Positions 54,970 to 64,000 of a stretch of 64,000 nt of DNA are shown here, piece by piece. The notes under the pieces were generated by a model. That model did no database searches and had not been told where the DNA came from. It saw only the letters and a program-made list of their open reading frames with translations. Origin of the DNA: Bifidobacterium imperatoris (GTDB taxonomy: Bacteria; Actinomycetota; Actinomycetes; Actinomycetales; Bifidobacteriaceae). Where the stretch lies: assembly GCF_002860405.1 (NCBI RefSeq), contig NZ_NMWV01000001.1, forward strand, positions 1 through 64,000, read 5' to 3'. Made by a program: the position numbers and the translations under genes. Each line of letters starts with the position of its first letter. Position 1 is the first letter of the stretch.

Positions 54970-55054
54970 ATTTTCGCTGTTGGCCGAGCATATTCATGGA
55001 ACGTTCAGGTTATCTCCTCTAGTATTGGTTGTGGAACGCAACAAAGGAGCGATT

Positions 55055-55969
55055 ATGACATTCGGTCAGCAGCCCCAGAACAACGGGCAATATAACCCGC
55101 AATACAATACTCCGGACTATAACGCAGCCCAGCAGGGTGGCTACGGTCAGCAGTACATGCAGAACGGATACAATCAGCAGAACTATGGCCAGCAGTACAC
55201 GCAGCAGCCATATGGTCAGAACCAGAACTACCAGTACGCACAGCCGCAGGGTGCCGGTGCGGGAACTGCAGCCATCAACACGACGATGACTTACAACTAC
55301 GAACAGGCGCAGCGCGTCTCCGTGACCCGCGCCTACGGTGAAATGACCATCGGCCTGATCGTCACCGCAGTAGTGGCCGTACTTGGCCAAGCCACCGGCG
55401 CCTATTACAGCTTCCTGATGGCCACCGGCATGATCGGCCTGATTGGCTTGTGCGTGGTTCAGGTGGCGCTCGCCGTGATTCTAGGCGCCCGCGTGATGAA
55501 GATGAGCACCACGTCCGCCCGCGTCATGTTCTATGTGTACGCAGCACTGATGGGCTTCACGTTGAGCTCCATCTTCATGGTCTATGACCTTGGCTCAATC
55601 GGCATGGCGCTCGGCATCACCGCGGCCTTCTTCTTCGCCCTGACCATGTTCGGCATGACCACCAAGTTCAACATGCTTAAGGCTGGCCCGATTCTGATGG
55701 TCGGCTTGATTGTGCTGATCATCTCGCAGGTGGTGCTGATGTTCCTGCAGGTCGACGGCATGACCCAGATCGTGTGCGCCATCGGTTTGATTCTGTTCGC
55801 CGGCATGACCATCTATGATGCGCAGTCCACACGAGCACTGTTCGCAGCCTATGAAGCACAGGGTCCGGAAATGATCAAGAAGGTCTCCATCCTGTGTGCG
55901 CTGAACCTGTACTTGGACTTCGTGAACATGTTCCTGTACATTCTGCAACTGTTTGGTAGTAGGGACTAG
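55055..55969 (+). CDS. Bax inhibitor-1/YccA family protein with Q/N/Y-rich N-terminus
   Basis: A 304-residue protein. Residues 1-80 are almost entirely Gln, Asn, Tyr, Gly and Pro (QQPQNNGQYNPQYN, QQYMQNGYNQQNYGQQ). Seven helices of the Bax-inhibitor-1 fold follow, with YGEMTIGLIVTAVVAVLG and the conserved end LNLYLDFVNMFLYILQLFGSRD. The family includes pH-sensitive calcium leak channels and YccA, an FtsH modulator. AAAGGAG precedes ATG 55055. Confidence 0.9.
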   Translation: MTFGQQPQNNGQYNPQYNTPDYNAAQQGGYGQQYMQNGYNQQNYGQQYTQQPYGQNQNYQYAQPQGAGAGTAAINTTMTYNYEQAQRVSVTRAYGEMTIGLIVTAVVAVLGQATGAYYSFLMATGMIGLIGLCVVQVALAVILGARVMKMSTTSARVMFYVYAALMGFTLSSIFMVYDLGSIGMALGITAAFFFALTMFGMTTKFNMLKAGPILMVGLIVLIISQVVLMFLQVDGMTQIVCAIGLILFAGMTIYDAQSTRALFAAYEAQGPEMIKKVSILCALNLYLDFVNMFLYILQLFGSRD

Positions 55970-56006
55970 TTTTCTAGTTAACGTCGCTGGATTTGACGCG
56001 ACTGAT

Positions 56007-56033
56007 AAGCCCGACCACATTGTGGCCGGGCTT
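56007..56033 (+). terminator. Terminator of Bax inhibitor-1 gene
   Basis: AAGCCCG and CCAC pair with GTGG and CGGGCTT with one mismatch, followed by TTTC. Confidence 0.8.
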
Positions 56034-56072
56034 TTTCATACCCGTCATGCACGCGCATTAGGCTGACTGACC

Positions 56073-57071
56073 GTGAAGAGACAAGAAATCATGGGCATGC
56101 TGGCCCTGCTACTGACCGCACTGATTTGGGGATTTGCGTTCGTGGCGCAGGTACAAGGCATGGATTCCATGTCTCCGCTATTCTTCAACGCATGCCGATT
56201 CACGCTTGGCGCGTTGTCGCTGGTACCTATTCTCATCTGGCAGCGTGGCAAACAGGCTCGTCAAAGTTCTCGTGATGATTTTCCGCCGAACACAAGCGCT
56301 ACGGAATCTGCCGACGTATTGAATACGCCGCACAGCGCGCCAAGCACGGTTTCGCTTTGGCAGTCATTACTCGCCAATCCAATTGTGGTAGCCGTATCAT
56401 GCGGCATTATTCTGTTCACTGCCAGCACTCTGCAGCAGTATGGCATTCTCTACGGCAAGTCGGCTGGTCGTGCAGGATTCCTGACTGCTCTGTACATTGT
56501 GATGGTCCCATTGCTGGCCTTCGTTTTTTTGCGTCGCCGTATCGGCATGCTGGTGGGAGTGGCCGTGGTGCTGGCGGTTATCGGATTCTATCTGCTCTGC
56601 ATCACTGATGGTTTTGGTTCGATTGGTCTTGCCGACATTCTGTTGGTGTTCACGGCTATGCTATTCGCTGCACATATTCTGGTGATTGACACACTGGGAT
56701 CAAAAGTTGACGCGATTGTGTTGTCGTTCGGCCAGTTCTGCACAACCGCCGTATTGAGCTGGGCCGGTTCGCTGATGGAAGGTTCAGTGGATTGGGCTGG
56801 TGCTTCACATTCTTGGATGCCGATAGTGTACGCCGGTATCGGCTCGGTGGGCATCGCGTACACGCTGCAGGTGGTGGGACAGCAGTGGGTGCCGCCCACC
56901 CGAGCCAGCCTGCTGATGAGTTTGGAATCATTCTTCTCGGCAGTCGGTGGCGCGATATTCCTTGGCGAAGTCATGACGCCACGCGGCTACCTTGGTTGTG
57001 CATTGATCTTCTTGGGAACCTTGCTCGCGCAAGCTCCAGCCAAGCTACCAAAGTTCTTGCGCAAATCCTGA
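56073..57071 (+). CDS. EamA/DMT-family transporter
   Basis: A 332-residue protein with ten helices in two EamA halves: LTALIWGFAFVAQVQGMDSMSPLFFNACRF (first) and LADILLVFTAMLFAAHILVIDTLG (second), ending YLGCALIFLGTLLAQ. These export metabolites or amino acids. The start is GTG, with no ribosome site visible. An inserted loop after helix 2 (QSSRDDFPPNTSATES) is longer than usual. Substrate unknown. Confidence 0.88.
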   Translation: MKRQEIMGMLALLLTALIWGFAFVAQVQGMDSMSPLFFNACRFTLGALSLVPILIWQRGKQARQSSRDDFPPNTSATESADVLNTPHSAPSTVSLWQSLLANPIVVAVSCGIILFTASTLQQYGILYGKSAGRAGFLTALYIVMVPLLAFVFLRRRIGMLVGVAVVLAVIGFYLLCITDGFGSIGLADILLVFTAMLFAAHILVIDTLGSKVDAIVLSFGQFCTTAVLSWAGSLMEGSVDWAGASHSWMPIVYAGIGSVGIAYTLQVVGQQWVPPTRASLLMSLESFFSAVGGAIFLGEVMTPRGYLGCALIFLGTLLAQAPAKLPKFLRKS

Positions 57072-57076
57072 GTTGG

Positions 57077-57145
57077 CTCCCCTTGCCAGGGGAGTTGCCA
57101 CTACAAGTGACTGAGGGGGAGTAGTAACACCAGCTCAGTCACTTG
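57077..57145. repeat. REP-like intergenic hairpin element
   Basis: CTCCCC/GGGGAG hairpin (57077-57094) followed by CAAGTGACTGAG (57104-57115), which is inverted at 57134-57145. The motif of clamped CTCCCC hairpin plus GTGACTGAGGGGGAG recurs in many gut bacterial genomes as a short intergenic repeat (from memory). It fills the gap between two convergent genes. Confidence 0.7.
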
Positions 57146-57156
57146 AACGGTGGAAT

Positions 57157-57957
57157 TCAGTCCGTGGTCTTCGGTGCTTCGCCAACTTGCGGAGCACCAT
57201 TGATATCGCGGTGGATGTTCTGCATCTGCACTTCGATGTTCTGCAGGCTGCGTGAACAATCCAGCAGCGTCTGTGAATGTTCGCTGAGCTTCGCGTCCGG
57301 CAGATCGGTTTTGTACCTGAGCGCATGCTCGAGTGAAGCCCAGTAATCCATAGCGATGGTGCGGAACTGCACTTCGACTGGCGTGTAATGCGCGCCCGAA
57401 GATAGGAACACCGGCACTGCGTAGATCACATGCAGTGAACGGTAGCCATTCTGTTTCGGATTCTTGATGTAATCCTTCACGCGCAGCACCTGAATATCCG
57501 ACTGGGAAGACAGATAATTCGACACAGAATACACATCGTCACGATAGTTGCAGATTACTCGGATGCCTGCCACGTCGAAGAGATTGTCTTTGATGGAATT
57601 CACGGAAATGGGCAGACCTTTGCGCTCGAGTTTACCGATGATGGAATTCAACGATTTCAAGCGGCGCTCCATGTGATGAATCGGGTCGTGGCTGAATCGC
57701 ACCTGGAACTCATCGTCGAGAATTTCCAGTTTGGTGCTGATCTCATACATCGCACCCTCATACACCTGCATCTGATCGATGAATTCGGTGATCTCATCAG
57801 CGTTGAAGTTGCCCTCCGGCAGATCGATCATCTTCAGACGGGCTTTGAGATCGGCGGTATTGAGTCGGTTATGTCGGTCAAGTATCACGCCCATTAATAT
57901 ACCCGGCTTGTTTCCCTGAAACTGAGTGAAGACGGGGAATCTTCTAAAATGCTTCAT
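57157..57957 (-). CDS. Small alarmone synthetase (RelA/SpoT synthetase domain)
   Basis: A 266-residue single-domain (p)ppGpp synthetase: RRLKSLNSIIGKLERKG, DVAGIRVICNYRDDVY (metal Asp), RVKDYIKNPKQNGYRSLHVIY and VEVQFRTIAMDYWASLEH (Glu). No HD hydrolase or TGS domain is present, as in RelQ/RelP enzymes. About 45 extra N-terminal residues precede the domain; the start may instead be the ATG at 57894. Confidence 0.88.
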   Translation of the reverse strand: MKHFRRFPVFTQFQGNKPGILMGVILDRHNRLNTADLKARLKMIDLPEGNFNADEITEFIDQMQVYEGAMYEISTKLEILDDEFQVRFSHDPIHHMERRLKSLNSIIGKLERKGLPISVNSIKDNLFDVAGIRVICNYRDDVYSVSNYLSSQSDIQVLRVKDYIKNPKQNGYRSLHVIYAVPVFLSSGAHYTPVEVQFRTIAMDYWASLEHALRYKTDLPDAKLSEHSQTLLDCSRSLQNIEVQMQNIHRDINGAPQVGEAPKTTD

Positions 57958-58031
57958 CGTTTCGTGCTTGTCGGTAGCTTTACCGGTGCGACGCGCCCCA
58001 TGACGAACCCGGCCGTTAGAATCTAGAACTT

Positions 58032-59486
58032 ATGAATGAAGACATGATGACCGAGGCGGAGCGTGCCTCGATTGAAGCCAGCGGGGCTGAAACCGCAGCA
58101 GGGGAGCGAGGCAAAGGCGTATTCCACATTCATACGCTGGGATGCCAGATGAATGTGCACGATTCCGAACGCATCGCCGGCGTATTGAAAGCGGATGGTT
58201 ATGTGCCGGCCACACAGGAGCAGATTGACTCCCATGATTTCGATGTGATTGTGCTCAACACCTGTGCTGTGCGTGAAAACGCTGCCGAGCGCATGTATGG
58301 CACGATTGGCTTGTTCAACCGTATTAAGATGCAGCGTCCGAACCTGCAGATTGCGGTAGGTGGTTGCATGGCTCAGCTTGACCGTGAACGTATCGCCAAG
58401 AAGAAGCCGTGGGTTGCTGCCGTATTTGGTACCAAGAACATCGAGGATTTGCCGAAGCTCCTCGATCAGAATCGCGTTACCGACAAGCCTCAGGTGAGAG
58501 TCACCGACCAGTTACAGGAATTCCCGAGCCAGCTGCCGGCTGCACGCGCATCTCGAGTGAGCTCGTGGGTGGCGATTTCCGTGGGCTGCAACAACACCTG
58601 CACGTTCTGCATTGTGCCTACCACGCGAGGCAAGGAGAAGGATCGCAGGCCGGGCGATGTGCTGGCGGAGATTCGCAAGTGCGTGGCTGATGGAGCCAAG
58701 GAGGTGACGCTGCTTGGTCAGAACGTGAACTCCTATGGTTACGGTATTGGCGACCGATACGCGTTCAGCAAGCTGCTGCGCGCCTGTGGCGAGATTGAGG
58801 GATTGGAACGTGTGCGATTCACGTCACCGCATCCGGCCGCGTTCACTGATGATGTGATTGCTGCAATGGCTGAGACGCCGAACATCATGCATCAGTTGCA
58901 TTTCCCGTTGCAATCCGGTTCCGATCGGATTTTGCGCGCCATGCGCCGCTCCTATCGTTCCGCCAAATTCCTAGATATTCTGGGACGTATTCGCGAAGCT
59001 ATGCCGGATGCGCAGATTTCCACCGATATCATCGTTGGCTTCCCCGGCGAGACGGAAGAGGATTTCCAAGCTACGTTGGATGTGGTGCGTAAAGCGCGAT
59101 TCTCCACCGCGTTCATGTTCATCTACTCGCCGCGCCCCGGCACTCCGGCTGCCTCAATGGAGCAGATTCCGCGTGACGTGGTACAGGAGCGTTTCGACCG
59201 ACTGGTGGCTCTGCAGGAAGAGATTACGCAGGAGAACATGGAAAGCTTCGTAGGTCGTGACGTTGAGGTGATGATTACCGGCAAACTTGGCAAGAAGGAT
59301 TCCGATACACATCGCGTGTCCGGCCGTGAGAAGACCGGCGTTCTGGTACATATCGGTGTGCCGGAAGGTCAGCCGGTGCCAGAGGTTGGTGACTTCGTGA
59401 CCGTAACCGTAACACACGCCGGCCGCCACAACCTGCTCGCCGACCCTGACCTCGCCGCCGGCCAAACCTATTCCGTCCGTCACTGA
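58032..59486 (+). CDS. miaB: tRNA-2-methylthio-N6-dimethylallyladenosine synthase MiaB
   Basis: A 484-residue radical-SAM methylthiotransferase. N-terminal cysteines in [23 protein letters not shown] and GGCMAQ hold the auxiliary cluster; the SAM cluster motif is [11 protein letters not shown]; a TRAM domain ends the protein. It modifies A37 of tRNAs after MiaA, whose gene follows 11 bp downstream. Confidence 0.95.
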   Translation: MNEDMMTEAERASIEASGAETAAGERGKGVFHIHTLGCQMNVHDSERIAGVLKADGYVPATQEQIDSHDFDVIVLNTCAVRENAAERMYGTIGLFNRIKMQRPNLQIAVGGCMAQLDRERIAKKKPWVAAVFGTKNIEDLPKLLDQNRVTDKPQVRVTDQLQEFPSQLPAARASRVSSWVAISVGCNNTCTFCIVPTTRGKEKDRRPGDVLAEIRKCVADGAKEVTLLGQNVNSYGYGIGDRYAFSKLLRACGEIEGLERVRFTSPHPAAFTDDVIAAMAETPNIMHQLHFPLQSGSDRILRAMRRSYRSAKFLDILGRIREAMPDAQISTDIIVGFPGETEEDFQATLDVVRKARFSTAFMFIYSPRPGTPAASMEQIPRDVVQERFDRLVALQEEITQENMESFVGRDVEVMITGKLGKKDSDTHRVSGREKTGVLVHIGVPEGQPVPEVGDFVTVTVTHAGRHNLLADPDLAAGQTYSVRH

Positions 59487-59497
59487 AGGAAGTACTC

Positions 59498-60484
59498 ATG
59501 GATCAACGAGTGGTATCCATCGTCGGCCCAACCGCATCCGGCAAAACCGGCCTCGGCATCGCCATCGCCAAGCGTCTGGCGGAACAGGGAGAGCGAGCTG
59601 AAATCGTCAACGCCGATGCCTACCAGATGTATCGCGGCATGGATATCGGCACCGCGAAGCCGACTGCCGAAGAGCAGGCCGCCGTACCGCATCATTTGAT
59701 TGACATCATCGATCCGGAAGAATCGATGAGTGTGGCCCGCTTCCAAGAACTGGCTCGTAAGACGATCGCCGATTTGCAGTCCCGCGGCATTCGGCCGATT
59801 TTGGTAGGCGGCTCAGGACTGTATGCTCGTGCAGCCATCGACGACATTTCCTTCCCTGGCACAGACCCTGATATTCGTAGGAAATATGAGGAGCGGGAGA
59901 AGACTGAAGGTGCAGGTGCGCTTTTCGAGGAACTTAAAGCCAAGGATCCTGCAGCCGCTGCTCGCATGGATCCGCATAACCCTCGCCGTACCATCCGCGC
60001 ATTGGAGGTTATTGAGCTTACCGGTCGCCCGTATTCGGCCAGCCTGCCGCGCTATCGGTATGTGATTCCCTCAGTGCAGATCGGTTTGGATTTGAGCCGT
60101 GAGGATTTGGACCGGCGCATCGATGTGCGCACCAAGCAGATGATGACCAACGGTTTCGTTGAAGAAGTGGAACGTCTGCGCCCGCGTCTCGGTGCCACAG
60201 CCGTGCGCGCACTCGGCTACCAGCAGATTATTGACTTGCTGGACGGCATCTGGGATGAATACGATGCGTTCGCCGATATCGCGCAGAAAACCAAGCGTCT
60301 TGCCCGCAAACAGATGGGCTGGTTCGGCCGTGATCCGCGCATCCATTGGCTACAAGCATTGAATCCGAAACTAGTGGACAATGCGATGGCCATTATCGCG
60401 CATGCGGATGCCGGTGACTACGATCCCATTGACGCCCAAGCCGACGCATACGTTCAACATCATCTCGGCGACATCGCCGCATAA
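59498..60484 (+). CDS. miaA: tRNA dimethylallyltransferase MiaA
   Basis: A 328-residue enzyme: P-loop GPTASGKT (residues 8-15), [32 protein letters not shown] and the end [15 protein letters not shown]. It adds the DMAPP-derived group to A37; the DMAPP comes from the IspH reaction encoded at 6176-7165. It ends directly against the convergent Fic gene. Confidence 0.95.
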   Translation: MDQRVVSIVGPTASGKTGLGIAIAKRLAEQGERAEIVNADAYQMYRGMDIGTAKPTAEEQAAVPHHLIDIIDPEESMSVARFQELARKTIADLQSRGIRPILVGGSGLYARAAIDDISFPGTDPDIRRKYEEREKTEGAGALFEELKAKDPAAAARMDPHNPRRTIRALEVIELTGRPYSASLPRYRYVIPSVQIGLDLSREDLDRRIDVRTKQMMTNGFVEEVERLRPRLGATAVRALGYQQIIDLLDGIWDEYDAFADIAQKTKRLARKQMGWFGRDPRIHWLQALNPKLVDNAMAIIAHADAGDYDPIDAQADAYVQHHLGDIAA

Positions 60485-61303
60485 TCAGTGTGCAGGGCCC
60501 TGATCCCAGCCGGCAATCAGGAACACGCGCGTCGGATTAGCCGGGCGCAACATGGCTTCGAACATACGCTCGAACGCGGCAATATCCCCGCGATACGCCG
60601 TGTGCTTGGCCGTGCGATACGCTTCGCGCGTCACCAAACCCCAATCCAAATCCCAACCGGCATCATGCGCGAGGCGGGAACCGAACATGCGCAGCACCAT
60701 CGCATTGCCGCCACGGAACGGATGCAAATAGCCGAGCTCATCATAAATCGTGGCGAACTTGTGGATGAATACATCTCTATCCAGTGCATGCAGATTACGG
60801 TTCTCCGCCAGCTCCATCGCAATGTTATGCGCGCCGGTTTCAATCAAACCTGCCGGGAAGAACGCCTCCGGATTATTCGCGCGCGCACGGTCATTAGTCA
60901 CCTCGCGCGTGGTATTGGACGTGCGCAGTTTGCCGGCATCATCAAACACGCCTTCAAATAGGCCCCGATGAATAGCCACTAATTCATCCAAATCGCCAGA
61001 AGGATTCCAACGGCGTTCAGCCAACAATACCGTGCGCGCGAATACTGCGTCCGCACGGTTTGCAGCATGATCATCCAAGGAACCATCCGAAAGCCGGTTT
61101 TCACCAGTCGGACCGACTGCGTTGATACGCATGGTGGTTTGCTCATCGGCCACGTCGATGAGATGGCTCACATCCTGGGTGCCTTGCTCGTAAGCTGCCG
61201 CGGCTCGCATCGTTGCTTCGCCCGGCGTCATGGCTTCCAGTGCGCAGTTCTTGAGTGCAAATGCGACTGCGCTCGCACGCTCTGCGGGTGTCATGCAACC
61301 CAT
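60485..61303 (-). CDS. Fic-family protein with variant active-site motif
   Basis: A 272-residue Fic-fold protein. The core helix reads YLHPFRGGNAMVLRMFG. Canonical enzymes have HPFx(D/E)GNGR: here the metal-binding acid is Gly, and the GR after Asn is AM. The catalytic His and Asn remain. AMPylation is therefore uncertain; other Fic variants transfer phosphate or phosphocholine. The start is uncertain (ATG 61303 or 61294, or further upstream at 61345). No antitoxin partner adjoins. Confidence 0.8.
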   Translation of the reverse strand: MGCMTPAERASAVAFALKNCALEAMTPGEATMRAAAAYEQGTQDVSHLIDVADEQTTMRINAVGPTGENRLSDGSLDDHAANRADAVFARTVLLAERRWNPSGDLDELVAIHRGLFEGVFDDAGKLRTSNTTREVTNDRARANNPEAFFPAGLIETGAHNIAMELAENRNLHALDRDVFIHKFATIYDELGYLHPFRGGNAMVLRMFGSRLAHDAGWDLDWGLVTREAYRTAKHTAYRGDIAAFERMFEAMLRPANPTRVFLIAGWDQGPAH

Positions 61304-61366
61304 GATAAGCCATGAATCGTGTCTGGAGTGGTCATGAGACCCCATACATGTAGAATCAAACGCGAT

Positions 61367-64000
61367 ATGGCACGTACAGCATCTTCAAACAGCAATAGAT
61401 CACGCAAGTCCAAAAGCGGCGATGATGGATTCACGCATGATGGCGAGACCAAAGTCCAGCCGGAAATCGATCTTGAACCTGAGCCGCTATGGCAAAAGGT
61501 TCTGCTTGCTATTCCGCGCGCATTCGGTTCCGGTGTGCGCGCTGTTACTGGCGTAGGCGAATATGATCCTGCGTATAGACGTGATGGTCTGTGTTTCCTG
61601 CTGCTGATACTCGCAATCCTGTTTTGCGCATCCGAATGGTTCCGCGTGAATGGGCCGTTCGGGCAACTCCTGCATGCACTAGCCTCCGGTGTGCTTGGCA
61701 TAATGAGCGTCGTACTGCCTGTGCTGCTCGCCGCCGTGGCCTTCCGGTTGATGCGTAACTCTGGCCGTGGCTCCAGCAATCCGCGTGTCATCACCGGTTG
61801 GGTGCTGCTGATGTGGTCGATTTGCTCGATCATCGATGTAGCGGTTGCCTCCAGTCACACCACGTTCGATATCACTGTGCTGCAATCGGCTGGCGGATTG
61901 TTTGGATTCTTCTTGGGCTCTCCGCTGGCTTGGGGACTTTCTGCCGCCTTTGCCATTGTGGTGTTCGTAGTATTCGGCCTGTTTGCCTTGATGATGATTA
62001 CCGGCACGCACGTTACGGATTTGCCTGAGGATGCACGCAAATTGATGGCGTTCATCCAGCGCAAGCCTTATACGCCTAAGGGCGAGGAATCGGATGATAG
62101 CAGCAGCCCGAGCGGTCAGTTCCCCAATGAGGTTCGGTTGGGAGATGCCACGCTCGCATTTGCTGACGGTGTGCCTGCTCACGACGGCTCGGATGATGAG
62201 ACCGACGATGAGGGGGAGGGCAGTGGCAAACTCAGCTGGTTCTCTCGTTTGTTCGGGCACAAGCCCAAGGATGAGGACGATAAGACACTTGACCGATATG
62301 CCGCTGACGATCCGTTCGACCGTGCGGCAAGTCAGCATGGTGCTACTGCGGAGACGCCGGTGGTGGATTCCGCGACAGGTGAGATTCTCGATGGCGCTGG
62401 GAACTCTGGTATGGGCGGGCGCACAATTGCCTCGTCCTCTTATGATGGTCGCCCGCATGTGGCGGGAAACGCTCCGTTCTCCGATGATGCGGCGCCGCGC
62501 GTTATCTCCGGTGGTGCGACTGTGGCTATGCCTTCAGACTCCGGCCCGGACGGTACTACGGTGATGCCCTCGGGCAATGCTGCGAGCGATCCGTGGGCGC
62601 CGAGTGCTGCGGCTGCTGCCGGAGCAGCTGGGGCAGCAGCCGCAGGTGGGAATGCTACGGCACCATACGCTGGTGCTGATGCGGATGGCAGCGGCGTAGG
62701 CCAGTCCGGTGCCGTTGCCGATGGTGACGCGTCTGCTGATGGTGATGATGAGATGACCCGTCCGTATCAGCTGCCTGATTTGAACCTGTTGACCAAGGGA
62801 CAGCCGCATGCGATGCGTACGCCTGCCAATGACCGTGTAATTCGTGCGCTGACTTCCACGTTCGAACAGTTCAATGTGGATGCCAAGGTGGTGGGCTTCC
62901 TGCGTGGCCCGTCCGTAACCCAATATGAGGTGGAGCTCGGTCCGGGTGTCAAGGTGGAGAAAGTTACCAACCTGCAGCGCAATATCGCGTATGCGGTGGC
63001 CAGCTCCGACGTGCGCATCCTTTCTCCTATCCCGGGCAAGTCCGCTATCGGTATCGAGATTCCGAACGAGGACCGTGAAATCGTGCATTTGGGCGACGTG
63101 CTGCGTTCCGACAAGGCCGTGAACGATCCGAACCCAATGCTTTCCGGTATTGGCAAGGATGTGGAAGGCCATTTCGTCACCGCCGATCTGACCAAGATGC
63201 CGCATTTGCTGGTGGCTGGTGCCACCGGTTCCGGTAAGTCCAGTTTTATCAATTCGATGCTGACTTCCATCATCATGCGTGCCACACCTGAGCAGGTGCG
63301 TTTGATCATGGTCGACCCGAAGCGCGTGGAACTCTCCGCCTATGCCGGTATTCCGCACCTGTTGACTCCCATCATCACCGATCCGAAGAAGGCTGCACAG
63401 GCCTTGGAATGGGTAGTCAAGGAGATGGACGCCCGCTACTCTGATCTGGAATACTTCGGATTCCGCCACGTCAAGGACTTCAACGAAGCCGTACGTGCTG
63501 GCAAGGTACATGCGCCGCTTGGTTCCAAGCGTAAAGTGGCCCCCTATCCGTACATCCTTGTGGTGGTGGACGAGATGGCTGATTTGATGATGGTCGCCAA
63601 GAATGATGTGGAAAGCTCCATCCAGCGCATCACCCAGCTGGCACGAGCTGCAGGTGTGCATCTGGTGCTCGCCACGCAGCGCCCGTCCGTGGACGTGGTG
63701 ACCGGCCTCATTAAGGCTAATATTCCTTCCCGCCTGGCATTCGCTACATCGTCTGCCACCGATTCCCGAGTCATCTTGGATACGGTTGGTGCGGAAACCC
63801 TGATTGGTCAGGGTGATGCTCTCTTCCTGCCGATGGGTTCCGCCAAGCCGATTCGTGTGCAAGGCTCATGGGTTTCCGAATCCGAGATTCGCAAGGCTGT
63901 GGAATTCGTGCGTACACAGCGCAAACCGAAGTATCGCGAAGACATTGAGGAGATGGCCAAGGAAGCCGAGAAGAAGGGCGGCGCCGATATAGACGAGGAA
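61367..64000 (+). CDS. ftsK: DNA translocase FtsK (partial, runs off right edge)
   Basis: 878 codons are visible. Four helices (residues about 75-225) anchor it in the septum; an acidic and Ala/Gly-rich linker runs to about 470; the alpha and beta motor domains follow, with Walker [10 protein letters not shown] near 618 and Walker [13 protein letters not shown] near 727. The C-terminal gamma domain lies beyond the window. FtsK pumps DNA at the septum and activates XerCD at dif. TAGAAT lies 12 bp before the ATG and no Shine-Dalgarno is seen, suggesting a leaderless mRNA. Confidence 0.95.
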   Translation, partial: MARTASSNSNRSRKSKSGDDGFTHDGETKVQPEIDLEPEPLWQKVLLAIPRAFGSGVRAVTGVGEYDPAYRRDGLCFLLLILAILFCASEWFRVNGPFGQLLHALASGVLGIMSVVLPVLLAAVAFRLMRNSGRGSSNPRVITGWVLLMWSICSIIDVAVASSHTTFDITVLQSAGGLFGFFLGSPLAWGLSAAFAIVVFVVFGLFALMMITGTHVTDLPEDARKLMAFIQRKPYTPKGEESDDSSSPSGQFPNEVRLGDATLAFADGVPAHDGSDDETDDEGEGSGKLSWFSRLFGHKPKDEDDKTLDRYAADDPFDRAASQHGATAETPVVDSATGEILDGAGNSGMGGRTIASSSYDGRPHVAGNAPFSDDAAPRVISGGATVAMPSDSGPDGTTVMPSGNAASDPWAPSAAAAAGAAGAAAAGGNATAPYAGADADGSGVGQSGAVADGDASADGDDEMTRPYQLPDLNLLTKGQPHAMRTPANDRVIRALTSTFEQFNVDAKVVGFLRGPSVTQYEVELGPGVKVEKVTNLQRNIAYAVASSDVRILSPIPGKSAIGIEIPNEDREIVHLGDVLRSDKAVNDPNPMLSGIGKDVEGHFVTADLTKMPHLLVAGATGSGKSSFINSMLTSIIMRATPEQVRLIMVDPKRVELSAYAGIPHLLTPIITDPKKAAQALEWVVKEMDARYSDLEYFGFRHVKDFNEAVRAGKVHAPLGSKRKVAPYPYILVVVDEMADLMMVAKNDVESSIQRITQLARAAGVHLVLATQRPSVDVVTGLIKANIPSRLAFATSSATDSRVILDTVGAETLIGQGDALFLPMGSAKPIRVQGSWVSESEIRKAVEFVRTQRKPKYREDIEEMAKEAEKKGGADIDEE

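Overview
The window is 64 kb of a high-GC Gram-positive chromosome. Gene content points to Bifidobacterium, most likely the B. longum/B. breve group: tandem FemAB-type cross-bridge enzymes next to murE, the actinobacterial xerD-parA-scpA-scpB cluster, DUF3710/DUF3159 proteins, a SigH-type ECF sigma factor with a Cys-rich partner, a bL37-like micro-protein and a fused Opp ATPase. It is ordinary chromosome: no insertion sequence, prophage, CRISPR array, rRNA or tRNA gene was recognised. The species call is inference.

Layout. 1-3471: cell-wall block on the minus strand (murE, then two FemAB paralogues, the last cut by the window edge). 3588-7165: ECF sigma factor and partner, a 24-codon ribosomal protein gene, aldose 1-epimerase, ispH. 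7144-7402: a dense array of perfect hairpins at the ispH 3' end. 7406-11783: YbaK-type deacylase, gapA with a LacI-type operator upstream, thiamine pyrophosphokinase, a membrane/spermidine-synthase fusion. 11876-13506: infC-rpmI-rplT with a structured leader and a probable AUC start codon. 13591-17274: xerD, orphan parA, scpA, scpB. 17292-20335: NrtR-like regulator, NCS1 permease and cysteine hydrolase. 20405-23287: a large LSNTG-anchored coiled-coil CAP-domain surface protein with a C/G homopolymer upstream. 23555-28454: typA (whose end is part of another hairpin cluster), a small membrane protein, pheA-tyrA, a DUF6725-like protein. 28462-33236: MacB/FtsX-type ABC exporter and xerC. 33487-39332: oligopeptide importer oppA, oppB, oppC, oppDF. 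39356-39577: two long covarying hairpins sharing a conserved loop. 39601-44126: exonuclease III, DUF3710, DUF3159, an RNA uracil methyltransferase, a lipoprotein. 44181-50338: a DUF2089 regulator with a membrane protein, a P-type ATPase, aconitase. 50417-51393: a RelB/DinJ-PIN toxin-antitoxin pair. 51424-64000: GNAT enzyme, LuxR-type two-component system, Ltp-repeat protein, Bax-inhibitor-1 protein, EamA transporter, small alarmone synthetase, miaB, miaA, a Fic protein with a non-canonical motif, and the first 878 codons of ftsK.

Themes. Chromosome segregation is concentrated here (XerC, XerD, ParA, ScpA, ScpB, FtsK). Envelope biogenesis (MurE, FemAB), peptide uptake and a sortase substrate form another group. 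The most unusual signal is non-coding. Several gene 3' ends (ispH, typA, and the opp/xth gap) carry perfect, covarying hairpins. At ispH and typA the hairpins copy or invert the gene's own last codons. I found no named family for them.
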